Below, piece by piece: positions 6,169 to 6,746 of a stretch of 6,746 nt of DNA. Each line of letters begins with the position of its first letter. Position 1 is the first letter of the stretch. A program made the position numbers and the translations under genes. A model generated the notes under the pieces. It was not told the DNA's origin and ran no database searches. It was given only the letters and a program-made list of their open reading frames with translations. Origin of the DNA: an uncultured bacterium (GTDB taxonomy: Bacteria; Bacillota; Clostridia; Lachnospirales; Lachnospiraceae); NCBI GenBank assembly GCA_947071365.1, contig CAMTFT010000092.1, positions 1 through 6,746 on the forward strand. The letters are read 5' to 3'.

Positions 6169-6306
6169 ATGCGGAGGCTGATTGGTTATACATTGTTCTG
6201 GGTCGCAGCCGGGATGGTAATAGAGCTGTTAATTGAGAGTATCTTTATAGATGTAGTGCTGATACTTTTTTTCCTGCTGCTCGGATATAATCTCTTTGCC
6301 TGCTGA
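6169..6306 (+). CDS. Small 45-residue membrane protein of unknown function
   Basis: The frame runs from ATG 6169 to TGA 6304-6306. It encodes a short basic start (MRRL), one hydrophobic helix (about residues 5-22, IGYTLFWVAAGMVIELLI) and a second (about 25-44), ending in LGYNLFAC. AAAAGGAAA at 6151-6159 could serve as ribosome site, though spacing is long (about 11 nt). It lies 132 nt after the GerW gene on the same strand. The twin-helix hairpin and the GYNLFxC ending resemble, from memory, tiny membrane proteins found in Clostridia, but I know no function. The steady hydrophobic pattern over 40 codons argues that it is real. Confidence 0.72.
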   Translation: MRRLIGYTLFWVAAGMVIELLIESIFIDVVLILFFLLLGYNLFAC

Positions 6307-6381
6307 AATGTGGGGCAGAAATCAAAGACTCTGCGGCAGCCGCTAAGTATTCATGCAAACGTGGCGACTGGCCGCGGAAAT

Positions 6382-6415
6382 AAAAAAAGGGCAGGTCATC
6401 GAAGGATGACCTGCC
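6382..6415 (-). terminator. Intrinsic terminator of rpmB
   Basis: A perfect 11-bp stem pairs 6390-6400 (ggcaggtcatc) with 6405-6415 around a GNRA-like 4-nt loop. On the minus strand it is followed by seven U (complement of A 6382-6388). It begins 13 nt past the rpmB stop. On the plus strand the hairpin is followed only by an AT-rich stretch, so it may at best weakly stop the convergent transcript. Confidence 0.93.
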
Positions 6416-6428
6416 TGAATTAATTAGA

Positions 6429-6614
6429 TTAAGCTCTTTCAACTTTGCCGGAACGAAGGCAAGAAGTACAAACGTACATTTTCTTAGCCGCACCGTTAAC
6501 CTTAACTTTTACATGTTTGATATTGGCTTTCCACATTTTGTTGCTTCTTCTATGAGAATGACTCACATTGTTTCCGAAATGAACAGCTTTATCACAAATA
6601 GCACATTTAGCCAT
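6429..6614 (-). CDS. rpmB: Large ribosomal subunit protein bL28
   Basis: L28 is a small basic protein of the 50S subunit. The 61-residue product begins MAKCAICDKAVHFGNNVSHSH, followed by RRSNKMWKANIKHV, and ends CTSCLRSGKVERA, all standard for the family. C4, C7, C49 and C52 form two CxxC pairs, so this is the zinc-binding (C+) form rather than the zinc-free paralogue. The start is fixed by AAGGAGGT (6621-6628 on the plus strand) 6 nt upstream of the ATG. It is convergent with the genes to its left and probably monocistronic, with a strong terminator 13 nt after the stop. Confidence 0.98.
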   Translation of the reverse strand: MAKCAICDKAVHFGNNVSHSHRRSNKMWKANIKHVKVKVNGAAKKMYVCTSCLRSGKVERA

Positions 6615-6674
6615 GACCGCACCTCCTTGAAATAAATTAAGCCTACTCCCACGATATAGACTCACAGCATGATT

Positions 6675-6683
6675 ATTCTACCA
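6675..6683 (-). promoter_or_regulatory. Possible extended -10 element of the rpmB promoter
   Basis: Read on the minus strand this is TGGTAGAAT, which fits the extended -10 pattern TGnTAnnnT. It would give a leader of about 55 nt before the rpmB ATG. A -35 at usual spacing would straddle or lie beyond the insert end at 6701, so it cannot be judged. Confidence 0.4.
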
Positions 6684-6701
6684 GATACAACAATATTTTG
6701 C

Positions 6702-6746
6702 CTGTCTCTTATACACATCTCCGAGCCCACGAGACGGAGCTACATC
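6702..6746 (-). other. Residual Illumina Nextera adapter, i7 side (not genomic)
   Basis: Bases 6702-6720 (ctgtctcttatacacatct) are the reverse complement of the Tn5 mosaic end, and 6721-6735 (ccgagcccacgagac) are the Nextera read-2 primer part. Bases 6736-6743 (ggagctac) match, from memory, index N718. Bases 6744-6746 (atc) match the start of the P7 oligo. Genomic sequence ends at 6701. Confidence 0.98.

Noticed and set aside
6333..6375. Nested GC-rich inverted repeats (gcggc-a-gccgc pairing with gtggc and gccgc) considered as a plus-strand terminator
   Set aside because: Two 5-bp helices with an internal loop and no T run after them on the plus strand; not enough for a terminator call.
1..6746. 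Search for a mobile element because Tn5 mosaic ends flank the sequence
   Set aside because: The mosaic ends are in Nextera adapter context with sample indexes; they are library construction, not a natural transposon, and no transposase gene is present.

Overview
The window is one Tn5-tagmented insert (45-6701, 6,657 bp) with Illumina Nextera adapter left on both ends (1-44 and 6702-6746). The biology fits an endospore-forming Clostridia member, most likely Lachnospiraceae. The reasons are the FtsW-like/PBP pair, the DUF2953 (YtfI-like) and GerW/YtfJ-type genes, strong AGGAGG ribosome sites, a near-balanced base composition and a zinc-ribbon L28. Genus cannot be settled from sequence reading alone.

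Left part (45-3207, + strand): a 5'-truncated FtsW/RodA/SpoVE (SEDS) glycosyltransferase gene runs into a class B penicillin-binding protein gene. The PBP start lies 149 nt inside the 3' end of the SEDS gene, in a different frame. That end encodes a long Tyr/Gly/Gln-rich tail that carries a 36-bp tandem repeat. The two products should work as a polymerase/transpeptidase pair in peptidoglycan synthesis.

Middle (3259-3828, + strand): a Nudix hydrolase has its own sigma-A-type promoter and a hairpin terminator, so it looks like a single-gene unit.

Right part (3871-6306, + strand): four genes follow. They are an uncharacterised 105-aa protein, a DUF2953 membrane protein enlarged by an acidic low-complexity block and a heptad-repeat helix, a GerW-family sporulation protein with a possible promoter of its own, and a 45-aa two-helix membrane protein. 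The DUF2953-GerW adjacency matches the ytfI-ytfJ arrangement of Bacillus and suggests a role in the forespore or spore.

Far right (6382-6683, - strand): rpmB (ribosomal protein L28) is convergent with the rest and ends at a strong intrinsic terminator. Its promoter is probably cut by the end of the insert.

I see no mobile element, CRISPR array, tRNA, rRNA or defence system. Most genes are conserved housekeeping or sporulation genes. The unusual parts are the overlapping disordered tails, the low-complexity expansions, the two uncharacterised small proteins and the residual adapters.
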